Assembly: GCF_000818015.1 (NCBI RefSeq)
Contig: NZ_CP007511.1
Span: 1,226,001-1,290,000 of the forward strand
Origin: Stutzerimonas balearica DSM 6083
GTDB lineage: Bacteria; Pseudomonadota; Gammaproteobacteria; Pseudomonadales; Pseudomonadaceae
DNA: 64,000 nt
Direction of reading: 5' to 3'
The position numbers were made by a program, and so were the translations under genes. Each line of letters begins with the position of its first letter. Positions within the stretch are counted from its first letter, which is position 1. The notes beneath the pieces were generated by a model, which had not been told where the DNA came from, did no database searches, and was given only the letters and a program-made list of their open reading frames with translations. Shown here one piece after another: positions 1 to 9,524 of the stretch.

Positions 1-436
1 TCATCGCCGCGTGCTCGCTCCAGACCACGTCGAAGGTGGCGTCTTCGAATGGCAGGGCGGTCGCGTCGCCCTGGCGGAACTGCACGAGATCGCCAAGCCC
101 TACGGTTGCCGAAAGCAGGGTGGCGGCACGGCAGTACTCCTCGGTGAGATCGACGCCGATGACCCGGCAGCCGAACTCGTTGGCCAGGCAGCGCGCGGTG
201 CCGCCAATGCCGCTGCCGACATCCAGCACCTGCTGTCCGGCGTGCAGCCCGGCCGCCCGGGCAAGTTCGAGCGTCGCCGCCCTCCCGCGGATGTGAAAGG
301 CATCGACAGGCGCCAGGTCCTCGGGCTTCAGCCGATCCCTGTCCTTGCCTGCCTTTTCCAGTGCCGCGAGGATGGCATCGCCCAGGTCGGCGGCGCGGTA
401 GTGCGCCTGGACGGCATCGTGGATCGGGTTCGACAT
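1..436 (-). CDS. Class I SAM-dependent methyltransferase (partial, C-terminus outside window)
   Basis: The gene reads leftward from ATG at 434-436 and runs off the window with no stop, so only the first 145 residues are visible. The SAM-binding motif I is clear (VLDVGSGIGGTARCLA, about residues 67-82), followed by an acidic motif II (VIGVDLTEEY) and GDATALPF, as in UbiE/sarcosine-glycine-type small-molecule methyltransferases. Its substrate cannot be told from this part. A weak AGGA lies about 10 nt upstream of the start. The next gene leftward is not visible and the DMT exporter to the right ends 162 bp away on the same strand. Confidence 0.8.
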   Translation of the reverse strand, partial: MSNPIHDAVQAHYRAADLGDAILAALEKAGKDRDRLKPEDLAPVDAFHIRGRAATLELARAAGLHAGQQVLDVGSGIGGTARCLANEFGCRVIGVDLTEEYCRAATLLSATVGLGDLVQFRQGDATALPFEDATFDVVWSEHAAM

Positions 437-597
437 GGCCAGGGTTCCTCGCTGGCTGGCATGGCTATGAGCCGTTAAAGCGTAGCCTGGCGCGTCTATC
501 ACAGCCGTGTCGAGCGCTTGGTGGCGGCGCCATTGAGGGTGCCGCTACGGCGGCTCGGCGAAGCGGCGGGCGCAGCCTTGCTTCGAATGCCGGCTGG

Positions 598-1509
598 TCA
601 GTCGCGCCTGGCTTGCAGGCTCAGCGCGGTCACCGTGATCAGGATCAGCGTCGTGCCCAGTACCTGCGCGAGCTCCAGGCGCTCGCTCAGCACCAGCACG
701 CCGAACAGCGCAGCGGTGACGGGTTCGACCATGGCCACCACGGAGGCTACCGCTGGGGCTGTGTGCTGGAGCCCCTGGAGGTAGAGCACGAACGACAGCC
801 CGGCGCCCAGCACGCCGAGCGTCATGAACAGCGGCCAACTGGGGGCCGCCGGCACGGCGGCGATCTGTGCCGCGTCGGCGGGCCAGACGAGCAGCCCGAC
901 GAGCACCGCGAAGGCTATCGCCAGGATCGCCTGTGGGCTGCCGTGTGGCGCGGCGTACTTGAAGCCGAAAATGAACACGGCATAGGACAACCCCGAAAGC
1001 AGGCCGGCCCCCGCGGCGATGGGCGTGACCTCTGCGGCGCCGGCCTCGTGGATCCCCGTGAGCAGCACGATGCCAAGCATGACCATGGCAATCGCGGCCC
1101 ATTTGCCGCGCGTGGGTCGCTCGAGCCGGCAGGCGAAGGAAACGAGGTAGACGAACACGGGAGCCGAGTACATCAGGGTCGCCGCCACCGCGACGCTGCC
1201 GTGCGCGATGCTCAGGAAATAGAACGAGAAGTTGCCGGCGACGCCGAGCCCGGCGACGACCGCCCAGCACCACAGGCGCCCGCTGGTCAGGCCGCTTCCG
1301 CCCGGACGCAGGGCAAGCCAGAGCAGGACCACCAGCAGGCCGATCGCGCCGCGGTAGAGCGAGACCACCAGCGGGCTCCAGCCTTGCGCCGTGAGCATGC
1401 CGCCCATGCCGCCCGACAGCCCCCAGCATAGCGCCGCCAGCACGACCAGCAGCGGCCCGCGGCTCGCCGAGGCGCTGCGTTCGGTGGCGGGTGAGTGCTG
1501 CGTCATCAT
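598..1509 (-). CDS. EamA/DMT-family transporter
   Basis: A 303-residue inner-membrane protein with about ten hydrophobic segments in two homologous halves, typical of the drug/metabolite (EamA, RhaT-like) exporter family. The first helix contains the family-style LCWGLSGG turn and each half ends in a hydrophobic repeat. The reading frame stays open far upstream over the neighbouring gene, but the transporter homology starts at the paired methionines MMTQHSP (1509/1506), so I start there. It diverges from the UbiB-like kinase gene. The substrate is unknown; amino acids or other small metabolites are usual for the family. Confidence 0.85.
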   Translation of the reverse strand: MMTQHSPATERSASASRGPLLVVLAALCWGLSGGMGGMLTAQGWSPLVVSLYRGAIGLLVVLLWLALRPGGSGLTSGRLWCWAVVAGLGVAGNFSFYFLSIAHGSVAVAATLMYSAPVFVYLVSFACRLERPTRGKWAAIAMVMLGIVLLTGIHEAGAAEVTPIAAGAGLLSGLSYAVFIFGFKYAAPHGSPQAILAIAFAVLVGLLVWPADAAQIAAVPAAPSWPLFMTLGVLGAGLSFVLYLQGLQHTAPAVASVVAMVEPVTAALFGVLVLSERLELAQVLGTTLILITVTALSLQARRD

Positions 1510-1789
1510 GTAACCCCGTGTTTTCAGCTCAACTTCCCGGCGCAGCAGCGGCGGGGTGTTCTCTCTGAGTGGGGCCTGGCGTCCGTTCGGTTCCATGAAC
1601 GGCGGCCTGAGCCGCTGCGGCCGCTGGCGCCGCGGTGGCCACCTGGTGGTAAACCGGGCGCCTGTACCGGGATGGCCAGGCGCTCGATGAACTCGGCTTT
1701 CCGCCGCGCAACAAGCGGCAAGCATTGCCGCTTGGATCGTTGCCCGGGCTGTTTCATGATCAGCCTTTGCCTGTCGCCTGGTGGCCTGC

Positions 1790-3096
1790 ATGTCTCGATT
1801 TTCACGCCCCTCGGCGTCGGCGCTCGGGCGCTTCCTGCAGCTGGGCGGCACCGGGGCGCGGATCGCCGGGGCCTGCTCGTGCAACGCATTACGCCCGGGC
1901 GGGCGCGGGTCGACTGGGAACCGGTCGGCGCGTTGCTGGGCGATGCGCTCGGGCAGATGAAGGGGCCGGTCCTCAAGCTCGGCCAGCAGGCTTCGCAGTG
2001 GCAGGACGTGCTGCCCGGGCCGGTCAGCGCCGCGCTGGCGCGCCTGCAGAATCAGGTGCCGGCGCTGCCGTTCGGCGCGCTGGAGGCAAACCTGCAGCGG
2101 CTCTATGAGGGGCAGCTGTACGCGCTGTTCGAGACGATCGAGGCACAGCCGTGCGCGGCCGCTTCGCTGGGCCAGGTGCATCGCGCGCGCGATCGGCAGG
2201 GCAGGGCGCTGATCCTGAAGATCCAGTATCCGGGCATCCGCAGCATCTGCGACGCCGATCTGCGGCAGCTGCGTCGGCTGATGCCGCTCGGCCGTCTGTT
2301 CGGCACGCCGCCGGCGCGGCTGGAGGCCGTCTACGCCGAGCTGCAGCGAGCCATCGACGAGGAGCTGGACTACGACCGCGAGCGTTGCCACCTCGAGGCC
2401 TTCGGCCGCCACTTCGAAAGCTGGCCGGATGTCCGTATGCCGTTCGCCGTGGCAGAACTCTGCCGGCCGGGCGTACTGGCGCTCGAGGAGCTGCCGGGCC
2501 GCTCGTTCGCAGACATCGAGCAGGCACCGGCCGAGCTGCGCCAGCGCCTGGCCGAGACGCTGTGTCGCTGGTTGGCCGAGCAGGCCTTCGGCCTGCGGCG
2601 GCTGCATACCGATCCGCACCCGGGCAACCTCGCCTGGCGCGAGGCGGGTGAGCTTCTGGTCTACGATTTCGGCAGCGTGCTGTGCGTCGAGCCGCGCCTG
2701 CTGGAGGGTTATGTTCGGATCTTCGAGGCCCTGCGCGGGCCGTCGGGCGAGGCACTGGAAGCGGGCTTTCAGCTGCTCGGCGGCCGCCAGCCCGGTAGTG
2801 CGCCGCCGCACGGGCTGTATCGCCGCATCCACCTGATGCTGCACCCCTTGCTGCAACCCGGCGTGCACTGGGACTTCCGCCAGGCGGCGCTGCACCAGCG
2901 CCTCTCCGAGCTGTTTCCGCTGCTGATGTCTGCGCTCGGCAGCCTGCAACCGGCCTCCGGCACGCTGCTGATCAATCGCACGCTGGAAGGCCACTACTGG
3001 AACCTTTACCGCCTGGGCGCCCGCCTGCCCATCGCCGATATCCTGGCCGGACATATCGAACGCTGGCAGCAGGACGCACGGCACCCGCAAACCTGA
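1790..3096 (+). CDS. ABC1/AarF (UbiB-like) kinase with a one-base N-terminal frameshift
   Basis: Atypical ABC1-family kinase, the family that includes UbiB and Coq8 and is linked to quinone biosynthesis. The KxGQ-type motif (MKGPVLKLGQQASQW), the A-rich nucleotide loop (AAASLGQVHRA), the catalytic TDPHPGNLAW and the metal-binding VYDFGSV are all present. The natural start appears to be ATG 1790 (MSRFSRPSASALGRFLQLGG...), but that frame loses the homology at a G-run (1868-1871). Adding one G there joins ...GARIAG to GLLVQRITPGR in the frame that continues to 3096. So the gene carries a one-base deletion, or a sequencing error. The kinase core after about 1870 is intact, and GTG or later starts could still translate it. 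The following SDR gene is directly coupled. Confidence 0.72.
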
Positions 3097-3113
3097 TGAC
3101 ACTGGAGCACGAA

Positions 3114-3815
3114 ATGCAGATGCAGTCTTTTCCTTCGGGCTATCGCGCCCTCGTCATCGGTGCATCCGGTGGCATCGGCGCGGCGCTGGTCGCGGCCCTG
3201 CGCGAGGACCCGCGTTGTGCGCAGGTGGTCGAACTCGGTCGCGCGACGCAGCCGGCGCTCGACCTCGCCGAGCCGGCGAGCATCGAGCGGGCCGCGGCGG
3301 AGCTGGCCGGGCAGGGGGCGTTCCAGCTGATCGTCAATGCTGCCGGCGTGCTGCACGGCGAATCCTTCATGCCGGAGAAGCGCCTGGCCGATCTGAACCC
3401 GGCGCAGTTGCTGGCCACGTTCCAGGTCAACACCTTCGGCCCTGCGCTGCTGCTGCGCTACTTCTGCGGGTTGCTCGACCGTCAGCGCGGTGTGCTGGCG
3501 ATGCTTTCGGCCAAGGTCGGCAGTATCGGCGACAACCGCCTCGGTGGCTGGTACAGCTACCGCGCCTCGAAGGCCGCACTGAACATGCTGATCAAAACGG
3601 CAGCCATCGAGGTGCGGCGCAGCCAGCCGAACGCGGTGCTGCTGGCCTTGCACCCCGGTACGGTGAACTCGGCCCTCTCGCAGCCGTTTCGTGGCGCCGA
3701 GATCGGCCGGCCGGCGGCCGTGGCGGCTCACGATCTGCTGCGGGTGATCGACAGCCTTGGCCCCGAGGCGAGCGGCAGTTTTCACGCCTATGACGGGCAG
3801 CCGTTGCCCTGGTAG
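3114..3815 (+). CDS. Short-chain dehydrogenase/reductase (C-factor/sniffer-like)
   Basis: A 233-residue SDR with the N-terminal NAD(P) motif (GASGGIGAAL), the NAAG motif (VNAAGVLHG) and the catalytic YxxxK (YSYRASKAALN), plus the HPGTVNS segment seen in C-factor (CsgA of Myxococcus)/sniffer-like oxidoreductases. It has no relation to the curli csgA further on. I chose ATG 3114 because GGAG lies 6 nt upstream (3104-3107). An earlier in-frame ATG at 3096 overlaps the stop of the kinase gene and would add six residues. The tight linkage suggests one transcript with the kinase. Substrate unknown. Confidence 0.85.
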   Translation: MQMQSFPSGYRALVIGASGGIGAALVAALREDPRCAQVVELGRATQPALDLAEPASIERAAAELAGQGAFQLIVNAAGVLHGESFMPEKRLADLNPAQLLATFQVNTFGPALLLRYFCGLLDRQRGVLAMLSAKVGSIGDNRLGGWYSYRASKAALNMLIKTAAIEVRRSQPNAVLLALHPGTVNSALSQPFRGAEIGRPAAVAAHDLLRVIDSLGPEASGSFHAYDGQPLPW

Positions 3816-3938
3816 CGGCCATGCCGGTATCCGCTGGCAGAGCCGGCGGGCATGGCGCCTCGCCGGCCACGTGCGGCCGGTGAGCTGAACTTGTGCCGCG
3901 CCGCCGCTCCCTAATGGAAACCCGGTCCACTGGAGCCT

Positions 3939-4958
3939 GTGCGGTTTCCCAGGATTTTTCTGCTTGGCGTGCTGCTGTTTCTGTTCACCGCGATGGATAT
4001 CACCAAGACCACGCTGTCCACGCGTGGCGGTGGCCTGCTTACCAACGCCGTCGCCCGCTCGGTCAGGGCCTGTTTCTTCGTCGCTGCGGACTGCAGGGGA
4101 GAGTCGAGACTGCTCGAGTACAGCGGGCAATGCGTGTTGCTGGCGGTGCTGGCCAGCTGGATTCTGGCGCTCTGGGCGAGTCTGTTCCTGGTCCTGGCGT
4201 CCAGCCCCGGCTCGGTGATTTCAAGCAACACCCGAATGCCGGCGGACCTGTGGGAAACGCTCTATTACGCCGGTTTCACCCTTTCGACACTGGGTGTCGG
4301 CGACTATGTCGCAGCCGGCGATGGCTGGCGGGTACTGTCCAGTGCTGCGGCGTTCTGCGGCCTGACCTTCATCACCGCCGCGATCACCTACATCGTTCCG
4401 GTGCTGTCGGCGGTAAACCTGCAGAATCAGCTCGGCTTGCTGATCAACAGCCTGGGGCGATCGCCGCAGGAGCTGCTGATCAACAGTTGGAACGGCGCGG
4501 ATTTCTCCGGCTTCTACGACAACGCGGACAAGTTGCGCGAACTGCTGGTACAGCACACGCTCAACCACCATGCCTATCCCGTCATCCATTGCTTCCACAA
4601 CTGCGATGCACAAAGGAGCGTCGTTCCGGCGCTGGTGATCCTCGACGAGGCGGTGCGAATGCTCGAAAGCCTTCCGCCACAGGTGCCGCAGAACCGCCTG
4701 AAGCGCCGGATGCTGCGCAAGGCGCTCGACCGCCATATCGAAATGCTGCAGAGCCACCCGGCCGATCCGCAGGCCGTTCGGGCAGAGCCGCCAGCGGACC
4801 TGGCGCCGCTGAAGGCCGCTGGCATCCCCATCGACGAGTCGGCTTATCGGCCATGCGAGCAGGCGGCAGCGGCACGCCGCGAGGCGCTGGGCGCCTTGCT
4901 CGTCGCCGACGGCTGGAACTGGCGGCACATCTACCGGCAGGCCGCTGCGCCAGGCTGA
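3939..4958 (+). CDS. Two-TM ion channel family protein (K+ channel-like pore)
   Basis: A 339-residue membrane protein. It has a hydrophobic N-terminal helix (about 5-20), a second helix (about 65-90), a pore-type loop with selectivity-filter-like TLSTLGVGDYV (about residues 113-123), and a following helix (about 130-155). The Ion_trans_2 architecture is clear, but the filter reads TLGVGD rather than the canonical TVGYGD. The remaining 180 residues are soluble, without an obvious RCK/TrkA nucleotide-binding motif. The start is GTG 3939 with GGAG four bases upstream; this gives a membrane helix right at the N-terminus. It is probably monocistronic and ends about 85 bp before the convergent esterase gene. 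Confidence 0.7.
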   Translation: MRFPRIFLLGVLLFLFTAMDITKTTLSTRGGGLLTNAVARSVRACFFVAADCRGESRLLEYSGQCVLLAVLASWILALWASLFLVLASSPGSVISSNTRMPADLWETLYYAGFTLSTLGVGDYVAAGDGWRVLSSAAAFCGLTFITAAITYIVPVLSAVNLQNQLGLLINSLGRSPQELLINSWNGADFSGFYDNADKLRELLVQHTLNHHAYPVIHCFHNCDAQRSVVPALVILDEAVRMLESLPPQVPQNRLKRRMLRKALDRHIEMLQSHPADPQAVRAEPPADLAPLKAAGIPIDESAYRPCEQAAAARREALGALLVADGWNWRHIYRQAAAPG

Positions 4959-5042
4959 GGCGATCGCGGTCGCGTTTTGCCAGAGGCCAATGACGAGCGC
5001 CGGGCGGCATGCCAGCCGACACCGGCGCCGCGCCCTGCACGG

Positions 5043-6506
5043 TCAGGTGTCGCTGCCGACCGGGATCTCGAAGGCAATGCTCCAGTTGTGCAGCGGGTAG
5101 GGCTTGTCCACCAGCGCGGGGATGTTTTCCTCGGGCTGCATGCCGGGGCGGAACTCATAGTTCGATTCGGCGCGCAGCGTGTCGCTGTCGCGCAGCTGCC
5201 CGGCGCCGCCGACACCGAAGCTGGCATAGCTGACGCGCGGCTGGCCGACCATCGGCCGCGCGGTGCGCAGGCGCACGATGGTGTCGGCGGCCAGGTCCAC
5301 CGCCTCGATGGGCACCTCGCCCTTGTCGTCGTGGAGCATGAAGCCCTTGTTCTTCACTTCGCGCGCCTGGTGGCCGAGGTAGGGCTCGTCGAACACCAGC
5401 GGTGGATGCGGCACCTGGAAGTCAATCAGCACCTGGCGAGCCGAGCCGGTCGCGCTGCGTGGGGCCAGCGGCACCCAGCCTTTGCGCTCGACGACCACGC
5501 GCTGATAGACCTTGCCGAGCATCTGGCCGAACCAGCGATAGCCGTTCGCCGACAGGTGCACGCCCTTGTCGGTGTAGGGGTAGACCGGCCCGACCAGGTA
5601 CCAGCCCGGCTCTTCCTTGGACAGCTCCCACTGGGCCATGCCGACCGCCAGCGAGCCGTCCTTCACCGACGACTTGGCATCGGTCTGGTAGCTGAGAAAC
5701 GCCGGCGGGCGCTGCTGGCCGCTGATCGCCATGGCGTCCATGTCCAGGTCGTCGCGCAACCGGCGCAGCTTGTCCTTGTAGTAGGCCTTGTCGTTGCGCC
5801 CGCCATTGGTCTCGCTGTAGTCGTACTCGCCCTGCAGCCAGAAGATCGCGCTGACCGCGTAGCTGCCGCCTTCGGCACCGGCGACGCGCTTGGCTTCGCG
5901 CATGGCCTGGGTGGCGCGCTCGTACTCGCCGGTGCCGTCGCGTTTGGACAGCTGGGCGATCGAGCGGCCCGAGGTGGCCGCGTTGCTCGCCAGCAACAGG
6001 TGCTGCGGGTCGGCCTTGAGCTTGTGCTGCTGCAGATACAGGCGGCGCGCGAGGTTGAGTGCGCCGACTTCCACCGACTCACCCTCTTCCTGGGCATGCG
6101 CGTCCAGCTGCCGCACCTCCGCGCTGGCCAGCAGCTGCGCGGCGTCGCTCTTGCGCTGAACCACCGCGCGCAGCGGCGTGAAGGTCGGTTGGCCGACAGG
6201 CGCGAACTTCGCCCCGCTGAACGCCGCCGAGCGGGTCGCCTGGCCCAGCATCAGGTTGTCGTAGCGCGGCTCGACCGACAGGGCCGGCCAGCCTTCGGCG
6301 GCCGAGGCCAGCGACTGGCCGTAGGTGATCACGTGGTTGTAGCGGCTGGTCAGCGGCTCGCTGTAGCGATTCTCGGCGGCGAGGCGCTCGGCGGTTTCGC
6401 GTTTGTTGCGCGCATCGCGCGTGCGCAGGTCGTCGGCGCTGGCCGCGAGCGGCGCGGCGAGCAACAGCGAAAGGGTGAGGGCAAGGGGCGGGCTGCAGCG
6501 ATCCAT
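5043..6506 (-). CDS. Secreted SGNH/GDSL-type esterase (sialate O-acetylesterase-like)
   Basis: A 487-residue exported protein. The signal peptide is MDRCSPPLALTLSLLLAAPLAASA, cut about residue 24. The SGNH blocks resemble the SASA/CE6 type: GQSLA (nucleophile Ser, about residue 65), FWLQGEYD (oxyanion block, about 240), and DKGVHLSANGYRWFG with the catalytic Asp/His pair. The C-terminal third looks like a beta-rich accessory region. I start at 6506 rather than at an upstream in-frame ATG because the signal peptide begins there. The gene is divergent from the siderophore operon and shares its 212-bp promoter region, so Fur control is possible but unproven. The natural ester substrate cannot be inferred. 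Confidence 0.75.
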   Translation of the reverse strand: MDRCSPPLALTLSLLLAAPLAASADDLRTRDARNKRETAERLAAENRYSEPLTSRYNHVITYGQSLASAAEGWPALSVEPRYDNLMLGQATRSAAFSGAKFAPVGQPTFTPLRAVVQRKSDAAQLLASAEVRQLDAHAQEEGESVEVGALNLARRLYLQQHKLKADPQHLLLASNAATSGRSIAQLSKRDGTGEYERATQAMREAKRVAGAEGGSYAVSAIFWLQGEYDYSETNGGRNDKAYYKDKLRRLRDDLDMDAMAISGQQRPPAFLSYQTDAKSSVKDGSLAVGMAQWELSKEEPGWYLVGPVYPYTDKGVHLSANGYRWFGQMLGKVYQRVVVERKGWVPLAPRSATGSARQVLIDFQVPHPPLVFDEPYLGHQAREVKNKGFMLHDDKGEVPIEAVDLAADTIVRLRTARPMVGQPRVSYASFGVGGAGQLRDSDTLRAESNYEFRPGMQPEENIPALVDKPYPLHNWSIAFEIPVGSDT

Positions 6507-6632
6507 AAAGCAACCTTGTCGAATGATCGGGTGTTTTTCGACGCTTTTCGCTGGCACTAGTTCGATTGCTGCTGGCCTTGTTGATGGCTATTGGCCTGCA
6601 CCGAATGGGTGCAAATCAACCTCAGAAACAAT

Positions 6633-6661
6633 TTGACGCATCCGCCAGGCAGGTCTAGATT
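6633..6661 (+). promoter_or_regulatory. Candidate sigma-70 promoter for the siderophore operon
   Basis: TTGACG at 6633-6638 and TAGATT at 6656-6661 are separated by 17 bp, a good match to the sigma-70 -35/-10 layout. The predicted start site would fall near 6668, just before the Fur-box-like sequence, a usual arrangement for iron repression. This is a pattern match only. Confidence 0.5.
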
Positions 6662-6677
6662 CGCTTCCCGTATCACT

Positions 6678-6696
6678 AATGAGAACAATTCTAATT
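6678..6696. promoter_or_regulatory. Fur-box-like operator
   Basis: The 19-mer AATGAGAACAATTCTAATT is an imperfect AT-rich palindrome resembling the Fur consensus GATAATGATAATCATTATC. It lies 23-41 bases before the preferred GTG start of the isochorismate synthase gene and immediately downstream of the candidate promoter. Fur with Fe2+ would block transcription when iron is plentiful. It is in the intergenic region shared with the divergent esterase gene. Confidence 0.65.
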
Positions 6697-6718
6697 TAGA
6701 TTAATGGTGGAGGAAGCG

Positions 6719-7891
6719 GTGAACGCACTCGCTCACGCGGTTGCCCCGATGGCCCAGGCAGGGCCGACAGTGGCGCTTGGTTTCAGATTCTATTCGCCGG
6801 TCGGCGGTCTCGAAGCCGCGGGCTGCCTGGAGACGATCGACCAGCCGGCCGGCGACGCAGGCGAGGCGCTCGGCGCGGCCCTGCATGACGCCTTCGGCCG
6901 GGCCCGGGCTGCCGGGCTCGACAACCCGACCGCCGTCGGTGTGATCCCCTTCGACAAGACGCAGCCCTCGCGGCTGTTCATTCCCGAACATCTGGTCAGG
7001 CTACCGCCGAGCCCCGCGCCGACGGCAGTCTGCGGCTTGCCCTGCGGGCAGCCGCGCAGCTGCCAGGCGCAGCCCGATCGCGCCGGGTTCGAGGCCGGCG
7101 TGCGCCAGGCGCTCGAGCACCTGCAGCGCGGCACCTTGAGCAAGACCGTGCTGGCGCGCCTGCTGCGCCTGGAGTTCGAGCGCGCGCCCTGTGTGCCGAC
7201 GCTGTTCCAGCGCCTGCGCCGGCAGAACCCGGAGGCCTATCACTTCTGCGTCGGGCTGCCCGAAGGCGGTGTGCTGGTCGGCGCCAGCCCGGAGCTGCTG
7301 CTGCGCAAGGACGGGCGGCAGGTGCTGACGCATCCGCTGGCCGGTTCGGCACGGCGCCAGCGCGACGTCGATGCCGACGACGCCGCGGCCGATCGCCTGC
7401 TGGCCTCGGCCAAGGATCGCCACGAGCATCGCCTGGTCATCGAGCAGATCCGCCGGCAACTGGCACCGCTGTGCGAGCGCCTGGTCATTCCGGCGCAGCC
7501 GTCGCTGTTCGCGACGAGCAAGCTGTGGCACCTGGCGACCCGTATCGAAGGCCAGCTGCAGGCCGAGCAGTCGGCGCTGACATTGGCCTGTCGCCTGCAC
7601 CCGACGCCTGCGCTGTGCGGCTTTCCCACCGACGTCGCCAAGCGTCTGATCGGCGAACTGGAGCCGTTCGACCGCGGCGTGTTCGGCGGCATCGTCGGCT
7701 GGTGCGATGCCGCCGGCAACGGGGAATGGGCCGTGGCGATCCGCTGTGGCGTGATCGAGCGGCGCCAGGTGCGGCTGTTCGCCGGCGCCGGCGTGGTCAG
7801 CGCGTCCTCGCCGGAACAGGAATGGCAGGAAACCACGACCAAGCTCGGCACCATGCTGGCGGCCTTCGGGCTCGAGGGGGGCGCGGCATGA
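6719..7891 (+). CDS. entC: Isochorismate synthase (siderophore DHB branch)
   Basis: Converts chorismate to isochorismate, the first step to 2,3-dihydroxybenzoate (DHB). The 390-residue length matches EntC/DhbC. The chorismate-binding blocks are present: [54 protein letters not shown] and [14 protein letters not shown]. The preferred start is GTG 6719, because GGAGG (6709-6713) lies five bases upstream; the longer in-frame ATG at 6704 would place that SD inside the coding sequence. It is the first gene of the operon, behind the promoter and Fur box, and its stop overlaps the next start (ATGA at 7888-7891). It corresponds to amoC of the amonabactin operon. Confidence 0.95.
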   Translation: MNALAHAVAPMAQAGPTVALGFRFYSPVGGLEAAGCLETIDQPAGDAGEALGAALHDAFGRARAAGLDNPTAVGVIPFDKTQPSRLFIPEHLVRLPPSPAPTAVCGLPCGQPRSCQAQPDRAGFEAGVRQALEHLQRGTLSKTVLARLLRLEFERAPCVPTLFQRLRRQNPEAYHFCVGLPEGGVLVGASPELLLRKDGRQVLTHPLAGSARRQRDVDADDAAADRLLASAKDRHEHRLVIEQIRRQLAPLCERLVIPAQPSLFATSKLWHLATRIEGQLQAEQSALTLACRLHPTPALCGFPTDVAKRLIGELEPFDRGVFGGIVGWCDAAGNGEWAVAIRCGVIERRQVRLFAGAGVVSASSPEQEWQETTTKLGTMLAAFGLEGGAA

Positions 7892-9513
7892 GCCTGGTGC
7901 CCTTCACGCCCTGGCCGCAGGCCTTTGCCGAGCGGTATCGCCGCGCCGGCTACTGGCTCGGCGAGCCGCTCTGCCACCTGCTCAGCCGCCAGGCGCAACA
8001 GCGGCCTGCAGCGACCGCGGTGCTCGACGGCGAGCGCCGGCTCAGCTACGCCGAACTCGAGGCGCTGTCCGGCAACCTCGCCCAGCGCCTGGCCAACCAG
8101 GGGCTGGGCTGGGGCGACCGCGCACTGGTGCAGTTGGGCAACCAGGCGGAGTTCTATGTGGTGTTCTTCGCCCTGCTCAAGGTCGGTGTGGTGCCGGTCA
8201 ATGCGCTGTTCAGCCACAACCGCGTGGAGCTCAGTGCCTATGCCGAGCAGATCCAGCCGCGCCTGCTGATCGCCAGCCGCGCGCACCCGCTGTTCGCCGA
8301 CGACGCCTTTCTCGACGCGCTGATGACGCGGGTGCCGACCCTCGACAGCGTGCTGCTTGCCGGTGCCGACGACGCGATGATCGACCTGCGCGCCTGGCTC
8401 GACCCGGTGGTGCCCGAGCGGGCGCCGTGCCCGACGCCGGCCGGCGAGGTCGCGTTCTTCCAGCTTTCCGGCGGCAGCACCGGCACGCCGAAACTGATCC
8501 CGCGCACGCACGATGACTACTACTACAGCGTGCGGCGCAGCGTGGAGATCTGCGGCTTCGATGCCGACACGCGCTACCTCTGCGCGCTGCCCGCCGCGCA
8601 CAACTTCCCGCTGAGTTCGCCGGGCGCGCTCGGTGTGTTCGTTGCCGGTGGCTGCGTGGTGCTTGCGCCCGACCCCGGGCCGGCGACCTGTTTTCCGCTG
8701 ATTGCGCGGCACCGGGTAAACGTCGCCGCACTGGTGCCGCCGGCCCTGTCGCTCTGGCTGCAGGCCGCGCCACGCCATCGGGCGGAGCTGGCCTCGCTTT
8801 CGCTGTTGCAGGTCGGCGGCGCGCGCCTGCCCGAAGCTCAGGCGCGGCAGGTGCCGGAGCGTCTGGGGTGCCGCCTGCAGCAGGTCTTCGGCATGGCCGA
8901 AGGGCTGGTGAACTACACCCGGCTGGAGGACGACGACGAACGAGTCTTCGCCACCCAGGGGCAGCCGATGAGCCCGGACGACGAGCTGCGGGTGGTCGAT
9001 CGCGATGGCCAGCCGGTGCCTCCCGGCGTGACCGGCGCGCTGCTGACACGCGGCCCTTACACCATCCGTGGCTACTTCCAGGCGCCCGCGCACAACGCCA
9101 GCGCCTTCGATGCCGAGGGCTTCTATCGTTCCGGCGACCTGGTGCAGCAGCGGGCCGACGGCTATCTGGTGGTGGTCGGGCGCATCAAGGACCAGATCAA
9201 CCGCGGCGGCGAAAAGATCGCGGCCGAAGAGGTGGAAAACCTGCTCCTGGCCCATCCGGCCGTCACCCATGCGGCGCTGGTCGCCATGCCCGACGAGGCC
9301 ATGGGCGAGAAGAGCTGCGCATTCATCGCCAGTACCGACCCTGCGCTCAAGGGCTCACAACTGCGCCGCTTCCTGCGTGAGCAGGGGCTGGCCGACTACA
9401 AGCTCCCCGACCGCTTCGAGCGCCTCGCAACCTTGCCCACCACGGCGGTGGGCAAGCTCGACAAGACCCAGCTGCGCCGGCTGCTCGCTGCCCGGCGTTG
9501 TACCCCCGAATAA
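7888..9513 (+). CDS. entE: 2,3-dihydroxybenzoate-AMP ligase
   Basis: A 541-residue stand-alone aryl adenylation enzyme that activates DHB as its AMP ester and loads it on the aryl carrier domain of the next protein. The P-loop [18 protein letters not shown] (about residue 193), the aryl-acid pocket segment [33 protein letters not shown] and [20 protein letters not shown] are typical of EntE/DhbE/VibE. The start at 7888 overlaps the upstream stop by four bases, indicating translational coupling. A longer open frame upstream is an artefact of the entC coding region. It corresponds to amoE. Confidence 0.96.
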   Translation: MSLVPFTPWPQAFAERYRRAGYWLGEPLCHLLSRQAQQRPAATAVLDGERRLSYAELEALSGNLAQRLANQGLGWGDRALVQLGNQAEFYVVFFALLKVGVVPVNALFSHNRVELSAYAEQIQPRLLIASRAHPLFADDAFLDALMTRVPTLDSVLLAGADDAMIDLRAWLDPVVPERAPCPTPAGEVAFFQLSGGSTGTPKLIPRTHDDYYYSVRRSVEICGFDADTRYLCALPAAHNFPLSSPGALGVFVAGGCVVLAPDPGPATCFPLIARHRVNVAALVPPALSLWLQAAPRHRAELASLSLLQVGGARLPEAQARQVPERLGCRLQQVFGMAEGLVNYTRLEDDDERVFATQGQPMSPDDELRVVDRDGQPVPPGVTGALLTRGPYTIRGYFQAPAHNASAFDAEGFYRSGDLVQQRADGYLVVVGRIKDQINRGGEKIAAEEVENLLLAHPAVTHAALVAMPDEAMGEKSCAFIASTDPALKGSQLRRFLREQGLADYKLPDRFERLATLPTTAVGKLDKTQLRRLLAARRCTPE

Positions 9514-9524
9514 GGATTTCGTTG

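Noticed and set aside
1495..3096. A 533-residue start of the kinase gene from ATG 1495
   Set aside because: The first 125 residues have no family character and overlap the promoter side of the DMT gene; the natural N-terminus is in the other frame from 1790.
3820..3852. Short GC-rich inverted repeat (ATGCCGG ... CCGGCGGGCAT) after the SDR gene
   Set aside because: It may be a terminator, but the arms are interrupted and no T-run follows, so I did not list it.
7240..9270. Long minus-strand open frame (676 codons) antisense to entC/entE
   Set aside because: It lies entirely opposite two clear, conserved enzymes and its protein is Arg/Gln/His-rich without motifs, typical of shadow frames in high-G+C DNA.
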